A stretch of 8,337 bases of DNA, taken from the NCBI GenBank assembly GCA_902762335.1, contig CACWNZ010000046.1, positions 1 through 8,337 of the forward strand, read 5' to 3'. The notes under the pieces are model-generated. The model was not told the origin of the DNA and did not search any database. It was given only the letters and a program-made list of their open reading frames with translations. Made by a program: the position numbers and the translations under genes. Source of the stretch: an uncultured Ruminococcus sp. GTDB taxonomy: Bacteria; Bacillota; Clostridia; Oscillospirales; Acutalibacteraceae. The stretch's first letter is position 1, and each line of letters begins with the position of its first letter. Below, piece after piece: positions 1 to 5,744 of the stretch.

Positions 1-1231
1 TGCAGCCGTTTGAACGGCAGTCGCTGCAGTGAGAGTCCGCATAGGAGTTCCTCACGCCCCTGACCGTCAGACCGGCAAGATAGACCGTTCCGTTTTCCAA
101 GTAATCATAATCTCCCGTATTGGCGGTATATACCTGCTCGGCAAGCTTCACTCTCTCAGTCTCATCGTAGTATTTGCCGTAGGCTTCAAGATAGACCTTT
201 ACGTTCTGCCCGAGATACGTCTCATTGGGATATGCGGCAAAAAACATAAGCCCGCTTGTGCCGTAGGCGGTCACCGTTGCCCCGCTTATACGCCATTCAT
301 TATACAGTACGCCGTCTATTGTTTTTGTATTGCCCGTCTTTGTAAACTGATCAGGTCCGTTTTCTGTTCCTCTTGACCCGCAGATATTTACCCCTGTCGG
401 TACCCAGACCGAGAAATCGGCTTTGAGCGTGCTGCCCGAGTCGCCTGTAACGGATCTCGAATAAGAGCGCTTTGAGTAACGGAAACCGCTGTATCTTATA
501 AAGCGGTAATCGTCCTCGGTTTTTCCGGGCATTATAAGACCCGCGAGTCCTTCCGACGAGTATACTCTCGATGCCGGATCGTAGGTCGCGCTCTGAGGAG
601 TAAGGAAATATTCATCTCTTTTGCGTGTCTGTGAATAGGTCACTTCTCCGCTCTGCGTGTTCTCTCCCCTTTCGGTCTGAAGAGTCGCCTGAATGGTCTT
701 TGAATATCCGTTCAGGCTTGAAGCAGAGGGAATGGACCATACGATCTCGAACATTCCGTCGTATACGGCATCCTTTGTGACCGAATCATTATTCGTAAAG
801 GTATAGATGCCCGAGGACGAGTTGTAGGTATAACTCCAATCGTATATCTTATACGTATCGTCCGCCTTGTCGGCAGCGATAGCCACAGGCTTAGCCTCTC
901 CCCTGCGCAATACATCATTGATGCCCGGCACGGAAATAACGATCCTGCCCTTAGCGTAATCCGCAAGCAGCTTGTCGTTGTGATAGGAGACCTTCAGCCT
1001 TACAAGGCGCGTCTCGCTGCTGACACTGTCATAATTATACTCAACGGGATCAACGTCCCCTCCGGTCCAGCTCAGCGATACGGAAAAACCGCCGTCCGCA
1101 GGTACCTCCTCCTGTTCGTCGTTATCGTTTTCCGCCGAAACAGGGATAAACAGACCGAATATTATCGATAAAACCAGCATGAGAGCCAAAATGCCTTTTT
1201 TCCGTCTCCACCCTGATCTGACAGCATTCAT
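1..1231 (-). CDS. Large secreted surface/adhesin-like protein, N-terminal 410 residues (runs off left edge)
   Basis: An uninterrupted reading frame runs from ATG at 1231 to the window edge without a stop, so the gene continues beyond position 1. The start is set by GAGGTG (1238-1243) six bases upstream; the nearby ATG at 1227 is in another frame that soon stops. The N-terminus is a clear Sec signal peptide: basic (RSGWRRKKG), then a hydrophobic core at about residues 13-31, with likely cleavage after VSA at 31-33. An acidic linker (ENDNDEQEEVP) follows. The mature part is rich in Ser, Thr, Tyr and Asp, with a beta-rich, adhesin-like look and short phrases such as GIYTFTN and FEIVWSIPS. There is a Cys at 284, and C402-x2-C405-x4-C410 at the very edge. 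I do not recognise a named domain. It lies 18 nt after a TasA-like gene and is surely cotranscribed with it. Its anchor (LPXTG, TM or none) is outside the window. Surface location is well supported; adhesin function is inferred. Confidence 0.85.
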   Translation of the reverse strand, partial: MNAVRSGWRRKKGILALMLVLSIIFGLFIPVSAENDNDEQEEVPADGGFSVSLSWTGGDVDPVEYNYDSVSSETRLVRLKVSYHNDKLLADYAKGRIVISVPGINDVLRRGEAKPVAIAADKADDTYKIYDWSYTYNSSSGIYTFTNNDSVTKDAVYDGMFEIVWSIPSASSLNGYSKTIQATLQTERGENTQSGEVTYSQTRKRDEYFLTPQSATYDPASRVYSSEGLAGLIMPGKTEDDYRFIRYSGFRYSKRSYSRSVTGDSGSTLKADFSVWVPTGVNICGSRGTENGPDQFTKTGNTKTIDGVLYNEWRISGATVTAYGTSGLMFFAAYPNETYLGQNVKVYLEAYGKYYDETERVKLAEQVYTANTGDYDYLENGTVYLAGLTVRGVRNSYADSHCSDCRSNGC

Positions 1232-1249
1232 ATCCTTCACCTCGATCCT

Positions 1250-1792
1250 TTAATTATGATAGGCGATCCATGCGGTACGGTATTCGTCGGACGGATGCGC
1301 TCCCTCATGGTCAATATGCTGAACGGCCTCGGCATATACCGCAATGTCAAAATCCTCAAGCAGCTCCGCATCGCAGTCCCCTATGCTGACCTTTGAAAAA
1401 GGCGCCGATACGGTCGTTTCTCCCGCATCAAGAAGATGCTTATAATAATAGTAGCCGTCCTCCGCCGGGATCCAATCCTGCTCGTTTGTTCCCGCAAGAG
1501 TGCAGAAGCGCGCGGCATTTACTGTGGTATAATCCGCCCTCATGCGAACGAAGCAGGGCAGACTGCCCGTATTGACAATATACGGAGCCTTGTCAAACTG
1601 CATATTCGGAGAAAGCTCCCTCGGTGGCGAATACGTCTCACAGATCGTTGCCTTTACCTCCCCTACCGTCATTGCATCGTCAGAGGCGTCGCGGTCGGTA
1701 AGATAGGCGTAGGTCAGCCCGAAGCCCGAAAGACAGCTCAGGGCGCAGAGCAGCGCCGCTATCGACAGCTTAAGCAGCAGCTTTCTTTTCAT
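1250..1792 (-). CDS. TasA/camelysin-like secreted protein with SipW-type signal sequence (second copy)
   Basis: This encodes a 180-residue exported protein. Residues 1-5 are basic (MKRKLLL) and about 7-27 are hydrophobic. Then comes TYAYLTDRDASDD and TVGEVKATI, the typical layout of SipW-dependent signal peptides: an aromatic 'YAYLTD' junction, a short variable stretch, then the first beta strand. FDKAPYIVNTGSLPCFVRMRADY (about 67-88) corresponds to the 'K-x-P-x-V-x-NTG-x-x-xY/F-V-R' strand of TasA/CalY proteins, and AVYAEAVQ (151-158) is the usual last strand. Cysteines lie at 51, 80, 97 and 140. ALSC at 17-20 is not a convincing lipobox. The start has GGAAG (1802-1806) nine bases upstream, a modest ribosome site. 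It lies 33 nt after another TasA-like gene and 18 nt before the large surface protein. TasA itself forms biofilm amyloid-like fibres; a fibre or minor-subunit role here is inference. Confidence 0.87.
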   Translation of the reverse strand: MKRKLLLKLSIAALLCALSCLSGFGLTYAYLTDRDASDDAMTVGEVKATICETYSPPRELSPNMQFDKAPYIVNTGSLPCFVRMRADYTTVNAARFCTLAGTNEQDWIPAEDGYYYYKHLLDAGETTVSAPFSKVSIGDCDAELLEDFDIAVYAEAVQHIDHEGAHPSDEYRTAWIAYHN

Positions 1793-1825
1793 TAGTCATC
1801 ACTTCCGTTTCTATACGATGTGTAA

Positions 1826-2488
1826 TCAGCCTTCAGCGGTCTTCTGAGAAAGGTATTTTGTATATGCATCTCTGAGCTTTTCCTTTTGATCGGCTCCCTG
1901 CTCACCGAGATAAACGGTCTGGACAGCATAGGCGTTCACCCCTACGGTGAGCTTTGTCCCCTCGGGGATATCGCCCTCAACAATATTGCGGAAAGTTATC
2001 GACTCGAAAAGAGCCGTCGTCCTCTCTCCGGGAGCAAGAGGGATAAGATAGGCATAGAGCCGCGTTATAAGGCTGTCCGTCTCGGAGCGACAGTCCTCAA
2101 GCTCTGTCCAGCCTTCGCCCGTCACACTGTAGGTAAACAGCCCGACCGTCTGCTTTACTATGCTCTCGTCGTCATTAACCAGGCGTACCTCAGCCTTCGG
2201 AACGGAAACCTCCAAAAAGGCATAAAGACTGTTTTCACCCGTATTCTCAATAAGAGGATCCTTATCGAGAGTCCGTCCGGGATAGAGCATCCTTCCGTAC
2301 GGAACGTCGGCAAGCGCATCCCATTTGTCTTCATGAAGAGTAATGTCCACGTCGGAAAAGGTAAAGACGTTGGTTTTAGCCCGTGGACTGTATGAAAGCC
2401 ATGAAAAGGTAACCCCGACAGCTGACGAGGCAAAAAGAAGTACAACAAGCAAAACAGCCGAGAGAATGCGTTTTTTTGTGCGGGTCAT
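1826..2488 (-). CDS. TasA/camelysin-like secreted protein with SipW-type signal sequence (first copy)
   Basis: This is a 220-residue exported protein and the first gene of the surface operon. The basic start (MTRTKKR) is followed by a hydrophobic core at about 8-28, then TFSWLSYSPRAKTN and FTFSDVDITL, the SipW-type export signal plus first strand. RMLYPGRTLDKDPLIENTG (66-84) followed by SLYAFLEVSV matches the 'PG-x-x-x-x-K-x-P-x-I-x-NTG' motif of the TasA/CalY family. LAPGERTTALFESITF (151-166) and VGVNAYAVQ (182-190) match its later strands. The C-terminus is charged and helical-looking (GADQKEKLRDAYTKYL). It is more than twice diverged from the adjacent copy in sequence but has the same layout, suggesting an old duplication or a major/minor subunit pair. 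A strong AAGGAG (2497-2502) lies eight bases before the ATG. Processing would need a SipW-type signal peptidase, not seen here. Confidence 0.87.
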   Translation of the reverse strand: MTRTKKRILSAVLLVVLLFASSAVGVTFSWLSYSPRAKTNVFTFSDVDITLHEDKWDALADVPYGRMLYPGRTLDKDPLIENTGENSLYAFLEVSVPKAEVRLVNDDESIVKQTVGLFTYSVTGEGWTELEDCRSETDSLITRLYAYLIPLAPGERTTALFESITFRNIVEGDIPEGTKLTVGVNAYAVQTVYLGEQGADQKEKLRDAYTKYLSQKTAEG

Positions 2489-2496
2489 AGGCTCAT

Positions 2497-2502
2497 CTCC
2501 TT
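2497..2502 (-). promoter_or_regulatory. Ribosome binding site of the first TasA-like gene
   Basis: AAGGAG on the minus strand, with eight bases between it and the ATG ending at 2488. It is the strongest ribosome site in this operon; the next gene has only GGAAG, which suggests the first protein is made in larger amounts. Confidence 0.8.
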
Positions 2503-2539
2503 AAAGCGGGATAATATCATCGAAAGAACTGCCTCTCCG

Positions 2540-2580
2540 GACAGCTCCTCATTCCTGCGCAGCGGAGCCGCGGAGCTGTC
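2540..2580 (-). repeat. Inverted repeat in the leader of the TasA-like operon
   Basis: GACAGCTCC (2540-2548) and GGAGCTGTC (2572-2580) are a perfect 9-bp inverted repeat separated by 23 bases. The loop contains the small palindrome CTGCGCAG (2555-2562). It lies in the predicted 5' leader, between the promoter (2630-2658) and the first ribosome site. No T-run follows it on the minus strand, so it is not a standard terminator. An RNA hairpin controlling stability or translation, or a protein-binding site, is possible. Confidence 0.65.
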
Positions 2581-2585
2581 AAAAG

Positions 2586-2607
2586 AAACATTTTATAAAC
2601 ATTTTAT
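2586..2607. repeat. Tandem 11-bp direct repeat just downstream of the surface-operon promoter
   Basis: AAACATTTTAT occurs twice back to back (2586-2596 and 2597-2607) without a mismatch. The repeat begins about 16 bases downstream of the predicted start of transcription. The 11-bp period places both copies on nearly the same DNA face, as expected for a pair of repressor sites. Confidence 0.7.
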
Positions 2608-2629
2608 GACATTCTATATTTAATTAGTC

Positions 2630-2658
2630 GTTATACTCCTGTTCTCAGATAAAGTCAA
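2630..2658 (-). promoter_or_regulatory. Sigma-A-type promoter of the TasA-like surface operon
   Basis: On the minus strand TTGACT (2653-2658) is followed by a 17-bp spacer and TATAAC (2630-2635). Each hexamer has one mismatch to consensus. Transcription would start near 2623, giving a leader of about 135 nt before the first ATG at 2488. No other good promoter was seen between this point and the following genes, so the three surface genes probably share it. Confidence 0.8.
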
Positions 2659-2721
2659 CAGTCACATTTGCGATCCGGCTATAATTACCATAAATTGGCT
2701 GTATGTCGTCTCAAATAACCG

Positions 2722-2753
2722 CAAAAAAAGGAGCGAAGCCTTACGCCTCGCTC
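2722..2753 (-). terminator. Intrinsic terminator overlapping the stop codon of the InlB-repeat-like gene
   Basis: On the minus strand GAGCGAGGC (2745-2753) pairs with GCTTCGCTC (2731-2739) across a five-base loop, with one G-T wobble, and seven T follow (2723-2729). The TAA stop (2741-2743) sits in the loop, so the last codons of the gene form the 5' arm. It ends the lipoprotein/InlB-like unit and isolates it from the surface-operon promoter downstream. Confidence 0.88.
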
Positions 2754-3106
2754 TCCTCTTCTGTCATTGAATTTTTAGCCGTGTGCTCTATCTTTACGTC
2801 GTGTTCCGGCATGGTAAAGCTTATTATGAAGCCCTTTTCATGATCGTAGTCCGTGTTTATCCTTTTGCCGTCCACGAAAAATTCATAGTCGGTATCGGCA
2901 GCGACGAGGTCATAATAAAGCTTCACCCTGCTGCCCGCCCTGTATTTGTCCTTTGCGCCCTTATAGGAGTCTTTTTCACCGCCGTAGTCAGCCGAGTATT
3001 TCTTTGCGCCCGTCCGCATGAACTTTATGATCACCGCTATAGCCGCAAAAACGGCGACAAGTATCATTGCCGCTCCGCCTATGAGCAAAAGCAAATTGCC
3101 GTCCAT
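2741..3106 (-). CDS. Small membrane protein with one TM helix and an InlB-repeat-like C-terminal domain
   Basis: This encodes 121 residues. Residues 4-29 are a continuous hydrophobic helix (LLLLIGGAAMILVAVFAAIAVIIKF) followed by positive residues (RTGAKK), so the short N-terminus would lie outside the cell or act as an uncleaved anchor. A charged, Lys/Tyr/Asp-rich linker (32-56) leads to a beta domain at about 57-110. RAGSRVKLYYDL, DYEFFVDGKRI, ISFTMPEHDVKIEHTA follow the pattern of divergent InlB B-repeat domains ('AG..V.L', 'Y.F..W/V.G', 'F.MP..DV.I'). Only one repeat is present. The charged tail is EEESEA. GGAGG (3116-3120) lies nine bases before the ATG. It follows the lipoprotein gene by 52 nt with no terminator, so the two are probably cotranscribed. 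Function unknown; an envelope-associated partner of the lipoprotein is inference. By the positive-inside rule, the C-terminal domain might instead be cytoplasmic. Confidence 0.82.
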   Translation of the reverse strand: MDGNLLLLIGGAAMILVAVFAAIAVIIKFMRTGAKKYSADYGGEKDSYKGAKDKYRAGSRVKLYYDLVAADTDYEFFVDGKRINTDYDHEKGFIISFTMPEHDVKIEHTAKNSMTEEESEA

Positions 3107-3158
3107 TATTAATGACCTCCGTTATCGTTTTTCCGAATCAGGCTCTGCCGTGTTTGCT

Positions 3159-4493
3159 TTAATATATAAACAGCCCGCTGACGCTGTCCTTAAGGCTTCC
3201 CTTGTCCGAAACGTATTCTATAAGCACCGGACCTGCGGTCAGCTTTTCGCCCGTCGTCTTGTCCGTACTGCCCGTATAGTGACAATAGATATAGTCCATA
3301 GCGCCCGCGGTGAGGTCGTACCTCATGCCCGAAACGACCTTGTGATAAATAATTCCCGTCTTGTCCTTTCCGGCGTCCTCCGCATCTATAAAGACAGGAA
3401 GATTAAAACCGCTGCTGCTGAAATAGATATATTCTCCGTCTGCCGTCATGCGGTCCACGGCGGGGTCTATTTCCGCGGTACACAGCCTCGTTTCAAAAAG
3501 AGGCTTTTCAGTACCGTCTGCAAGAGCCCTTGAATACACCGTAGGAGCCTCGTTCTCTCCGCCGATATAATAAAGCGTACCGCTGCGGGTATCGATATAA
3601 TATCCGATGCAGGAGTTATCCGAAATGCGGCTGCATTCCGAGGCATCGGGCTTCATCGTATACAGTGCGGATACCTTATCATCGCCTTCGGCAATAAAGT
3701 AAAGGCTGCCGTCTACGATATTAAGCTCTCTTATACCGCCGAGCCCTTCGGCGCCTGCAACGGGCTGAGCGCCGCTGCCGTCCGCTGCCATTCTGTAAAG
3801 ACCCTTCTTATTTTCGTCCGCAGACGAATAGATGGCGTTGTCATACACGGTCACCGAGGCAAGCTTTTCGCTGCCGATGAATTCAAGCTCCTTACCGTCG
3901 GTGGAGTATCTTATCAGCCTGCCGTCGAGACTGTTTGCTGCATCGTCATATCCGAGAATGGAATATATATATCCGTCACCGCCGTTTGTGGACTCTCTCA
4001 GACAGTCAAACCATTTTATATCGTCGCCGTTCACGCCCTTTGCAGATAAAGCGGCGTTCCTGAGATCCGTGCTGTTGAACAGAGTCTTTCTCTGCGTATA
4101 GGATATGTCCCGTATATCCCATGAGAAAATGCCCGTTTCGCCCTTCTGAGTACCGTAGAGCAGGGTACCCTGCTGAACAAGACCTCTGAGATCGGGCGAT
4201 ACGACTATGGGCTGCGTATCCTCAAGGTTTTTTATATCGAGCAGGTGAAAGGTGCTCGTACCCGTCATTTGTATTATCGCGTTTGCGGGGGTATAGAATT
4301 TCGTTCCGTTAGCGCTGAAAATTACGCGCTTCTGCGTATCGTCTGAATAGTCGGTCTCCTCGGGCGCGCTCTGAACGGAGCTCTGCGCGCTGCTTTGGCT
4401 GCTGTTATCGGTATCTTTATCACCCGAGCAGCCGGATACGGCGAGGGAGAGAAGCAGGACAGCGGCAATAAGCGCGGATATCTGTTTTTTCAT
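3159..4493 (-). CDS. Lipoprotein with beta-propeller-like repeats (DUF5050-like)
   Basis: This encodes a 444-residue secreted lipoprotein. The start at 4493 is preferred to an in-frame ATG at 4538, because AGAGG (4503-4507) is nine bases upstream and the protein then begins with a normal lipoprotein signal: MKKQ, a hydrophobic core at 5-19, and lipobox VSGC with the lipidated Cys at 22. A Ser/Gln/Asp-rich linker (about 23-52) follows. The rest carries repeated blade-like phrases: GTLLYGTQ (about 109), GYIYSILGY (174), NAIYSSADENKKGLYRM (219), GSLYFIAEG (262), GTLYYIGGE (305) and GEYIYFSSSG (353). Each has an aromatic strand followed by a 'LYRM-ADG' or 'LYTMKPD' strand, as in DUF5050/TolB-like propellers of clostridial surface proteins. 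No catalytic motif is seen. It is the second gene of the AraC-led unit. A ligand-binding or scaffold role at the membrane is inference. Confidence 0.87.
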   Translation of the reverse strand: MKKQISALIAAVLLLSLAVSGCSGDKDTDNSSQSSAQSSVQSAPEETDYSDDTQKRVIFSANGTKFYTPANAIIQMTGTSTFHLLDIKNLEDTQPIVVSPDLRGLVQQGTLLYGTQKGETGIFSWDIRDISYTQRKTLFNSTDLRNAALSAKGVNGDDIKWFDCLRESTNGGDGYIYSILGYDDAANSLDGRLIRYSTDGKELEFIGSEKLASVTVYDNAIYSSADENKKGLYRMAADGSGAQPVAGAEGLGGIRELNIVDGSLYFIAEGDDKVSALYTMKPDASECSRISDNSCIGYYIDTRSGTLYYIGGENEAPTVYSRALADGTEKPLFETRLCTAEIDPAVDRMTADGEYIYFSSSGFNLPVFIDAEDAGKDKTGIIYHKVVSGMRYDLTAGAMDYIYCHYTGSTDKTTGEKLTAGPVLIEYVSDKGSLKDSVSGLFIY

Positions 4494-4514
4494 AGTTATC
4501 GACCTCTTTTCACG

Positions 4515-4536
4515 GCAGGAAAAGCGCGTTTCCCGC
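4515..4536. repeat. Second inverted repeat between regulator and lipoprotein genes
   Basis: GCAGGAAA (4515-4522) and TTTCCCGC (4529-4536) can form an 8-bp stem including one wobble pair, with a six-base loop. It lies just after the larger hairpin at 4546-4577 in the direction of transcription and about eight bases before the lipoprotein ribosome site. No T-run follows. It may be a processing or translation-control hairpin, or chance. Confidence 0.4.
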
Positions 4537-4545
4537 AAATAGAAT

Positions 4546-4577
4546 ACCCCGTCAGACCTCTTGCGGTCTGACAGGGT
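4546..4577 (-). terminator. Strong hairpin after the AraC-family gene; probable partial terminator or attenuator
   Basis: ACCCCGTCAGACC (4546-4558) and GGTCTGACAGGGT (4565-4577) form a 13-bp stem with one wobble and a six-base loop. On the minus strand the following bases are ATTCTATTTGC, only moderately rich in T. It begins seven bases after the AraC stop codon (4584-4586). No convincing promoter was found between it and the lipoprotein start at 4493, so read-through from the regulator promoter is likely; the hairpin may reduce expression of the downstream genes. Confidence 0.65.
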
Positions 4578-4583
4578 CGTCGG

Positions 4584-5474
4584 CTACCTGTTCGAGATGC
4601 TGTAGCGGTATTCCTTCGGCGTCATGTGGAACTTCTTTTTGAAGATCCTGTTGAAGTATGAAAGATTCGTTATGCCGATGCTTGCCGCCACCTCGGTTAT
4701 CTGCACTCTTGTAGTAAGCAGCATATTCGAGGCTATATTGAGCCTGTAGTCGTTGATATATTCTATACAGGTCATGCCCATATATTTTTTGAAGAACCTC
4801 ATGAAATAGTGCTTACTCAGGTTTACCGTTTCGGCAAGCTCGTCTATCGTGATGTTGTTCATATAGTTTTCGTTTATGTAGTCTATAATGACCTTGATAT
4901 TCCTCGTGGTGATATCTCTTATGGTACTGTCGCCGTATTCGTTTACAAACACGTCCTTGAACAGGATATAGAACAGCCCGTACACCTCGGCCTTGAGTCT
5001 TATCTCAAAGCAGTCGCCCTTTTCGCCGTATACGGTGATCATATTCTTCACCCTGTCAAGTATTGCCGGGTAGCTCGGGTTATCCGGCGATATTACGATG
5101 GGAGAGATATAACCGTTTTCGGTAAAGGGAACGAAGTACTTGATAGAGCAGGCATCGGTGCTGTTGCCCGTGAGGAGATTCATATTGAATATTATAGACC
5201 TGAACACGGTCCTCTTGTTTTCAAACTGTCTGAACGAATGGAGCACCGACGGATTGACAAGGGCTATATCTCCCTTTTTGAGGTGATAATCCTCAAAGTC
5301 AACGCATTCGATAAATTCTCCCTCTTCTACGAATACTATCTCCATTTCATCATGCCAATGCATGGGAAAGGTCGTGTAATAATCCGGCATTACGGTCTTG
5401 TTTACTACGTAGGGCAACAAAAAATCTCCCTTCTGCCCCGTTTCCTTCAGACTCATGAGTTCATCATGCTGCAT
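4584..5474 (-). CDS. AraC/XylS-family transcriptional regulator with N-terminal cupin domain
   Basis: This encodes 296 residues, the usual length for a cupin-type AraC regulator. The N-terminal half is a sensor cupin. MHWHDEMEIVFVEEGEF (38-54), with His39 and His41, is the classic first motif, and LKKGDIALVNPSVLHSF (65-81), with His79, is the second. Residues about 195-292 are the double helix-turn-helix domain: ITIDELAETVNLSKHYFMRFFKKYMG (208-233) and ITEVAASIGITNLSYFNRIFKKKFHMTPKEYR (259-290). The latter contains the conserved family signature. AAGGAG (5485-5490) lies ten bases before the ATG at 5474, favouring it over Met7. Such regulators usually sense small molecules, often sugars, and act next to their own gene. 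The likely targets are the downstream lipoprotein unit, its own promoter and possibly divergent nfnAB. The ligand cannot be told from the sequence. Confidence 0.95.
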   Translation of the reverse strand: MQHDELMSLKETGQKGDFLLPYVVNKTVMPDYYTTFPMHWHDEMEIVFVEEGEFIECVDFEDYHLKKGDIALVNPSVLHSFRQFENKRTVFRSIIFNMNLLTGNSTDACSIKYFVPFTENGYISPIVISPDNPSYPAILDRVKNMITVYGEKGDCFEIRLKAEVYGLFYILFKDVFVNEYGDSTIRDITTRNIKVIIDYINENYMNNITIDELAETVNLSKHYFMRFFKKYMGMTCIEYINDYRLNIASNMLLTTRVQITEVAASIGITNLSYFNRIFKKKFHMTPKEYRYSISNR

Positions 5475-5497
5475 ACGTTTCCGACTCCTTAAAGTAA

Positions 5498-5542
5498 TGA
5501 TCAGGACCGTCCTCTTTCACGGACAGTCGGTCTTTTTGATCC
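5498..5542 (-). repeat. Bulged leader hairpin before the AraC-family gene
   Basis: Three short paired segments stack: GATCA 5499-5503 with TGATC 5537-5541, GACCG 5505-5509 with CGGTC 5528-5532, and TCC 5510-5512 with GGA 5521-5523. A four-base bulge separates two of them. In the minus-strand transcript the hairpin ends about eight bases before the AAGGAG site, so it could affect translation of the regulator. On the plus strand the inner stem followed by five T resembles a terminator, but no gene ends there on that strand. Confidence 0.45.
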
Positions 5543-5631
5543 AAACAGTAAAAAATCATTTACAGTAGCTGCTATTTATGGAAAGCTGTGCTAACAATAC
5601 TAATAATTGTATTATTCTGTAAATTTTTGTG

Positions 5632-5701
5632 TTATTGTACCAATTTTTAGCATTTTATTATGCCTTTATTTGTTGTTATTTTTATTATAGTACCAATTTT
5701 T
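5632..5701. repeat. Pair of 17-bp imperfect direct repeats spaced 53 bp in the regulator promoter
   Basis: TTAT(T/A)GTACCAATTTTT occurs at 5632-5648 and 5685-5701 with one mismatch. The right copy covers most of the -10 box and much of the spacer of the AraC promoter, and the left copy lies about 30-45 bases downstream of the predicted transcription start. The 53-bp offset is close to five helical turns. This arrangement fits a pair of operators bound by one protein with looping, for example autoregulation by the AraC-family protein. Confidence 0.6.
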
Positions 5702-5712
5702 CAATTTGTCAA
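5684..5712 (-). promoter_or_regulatory. Consensus sigma-A promoter of the AraC-family gene
   Basis: On the minus strand TTGACA (5707-5712), a spacer of exactly 17 bp and TATAAT (5684-5689) match the consensus without a mismatch. Transcription would start near 5677, leaving a leader of about 200 nt before the ATG at 5474. A regulator with such a strong promoter would be expected to be repressed, and the direct repeats and half-sites around it fit this. Confidence 0.85.
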
Positions 5713-5721
5713 ATAGGTTTT

Positions 5722-5744
5722 TTACAAAAATGTAATTATTTACA
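5722..5744. promoter_or_regulatory. Candidate operator: three alternating TTACA/TGTAA half-sites
   Basis: TTACA (5722-5726), TGTAA (5731-5735) and TTACA (5740-5744) are each separated by exactly four bases, giving two overlapping inverted repeats with a 9-bp period. They lie roughly 45-67 bases upstream of the predicted start of the AraC promoter, next to the -35 box, where activators often bind. The surrounding AT-richness makes some chance matching possible. Confidence 0.4.

Noticed and set aside
29..376. A 115-codon plus-strand frame near the left edge
   Set aside because: It is opposite the secreted surface protein, whose frame is open for 410 codons with a signal peptide and ribosome site.
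2586..2607. The two tandem repeats as the start of a CRISPR array
   Set aside because: The units are only 11 bp, directly adjacent with no spacers, and number only two.
4494..4538. An upstream in-frame start for the lipoprotein giving 15 extra residues
   Set aside because: The extra residues would spoil the N-terminal lipoprotein signal, and the AGAGG site fits the start at 4493.
4809..5492. A 227-codon open frame on the plus strand opposite the AraC-family gene
   Set aside because: It is a shadow of the regulator gene, with no ribosome site and no recognisable motif.
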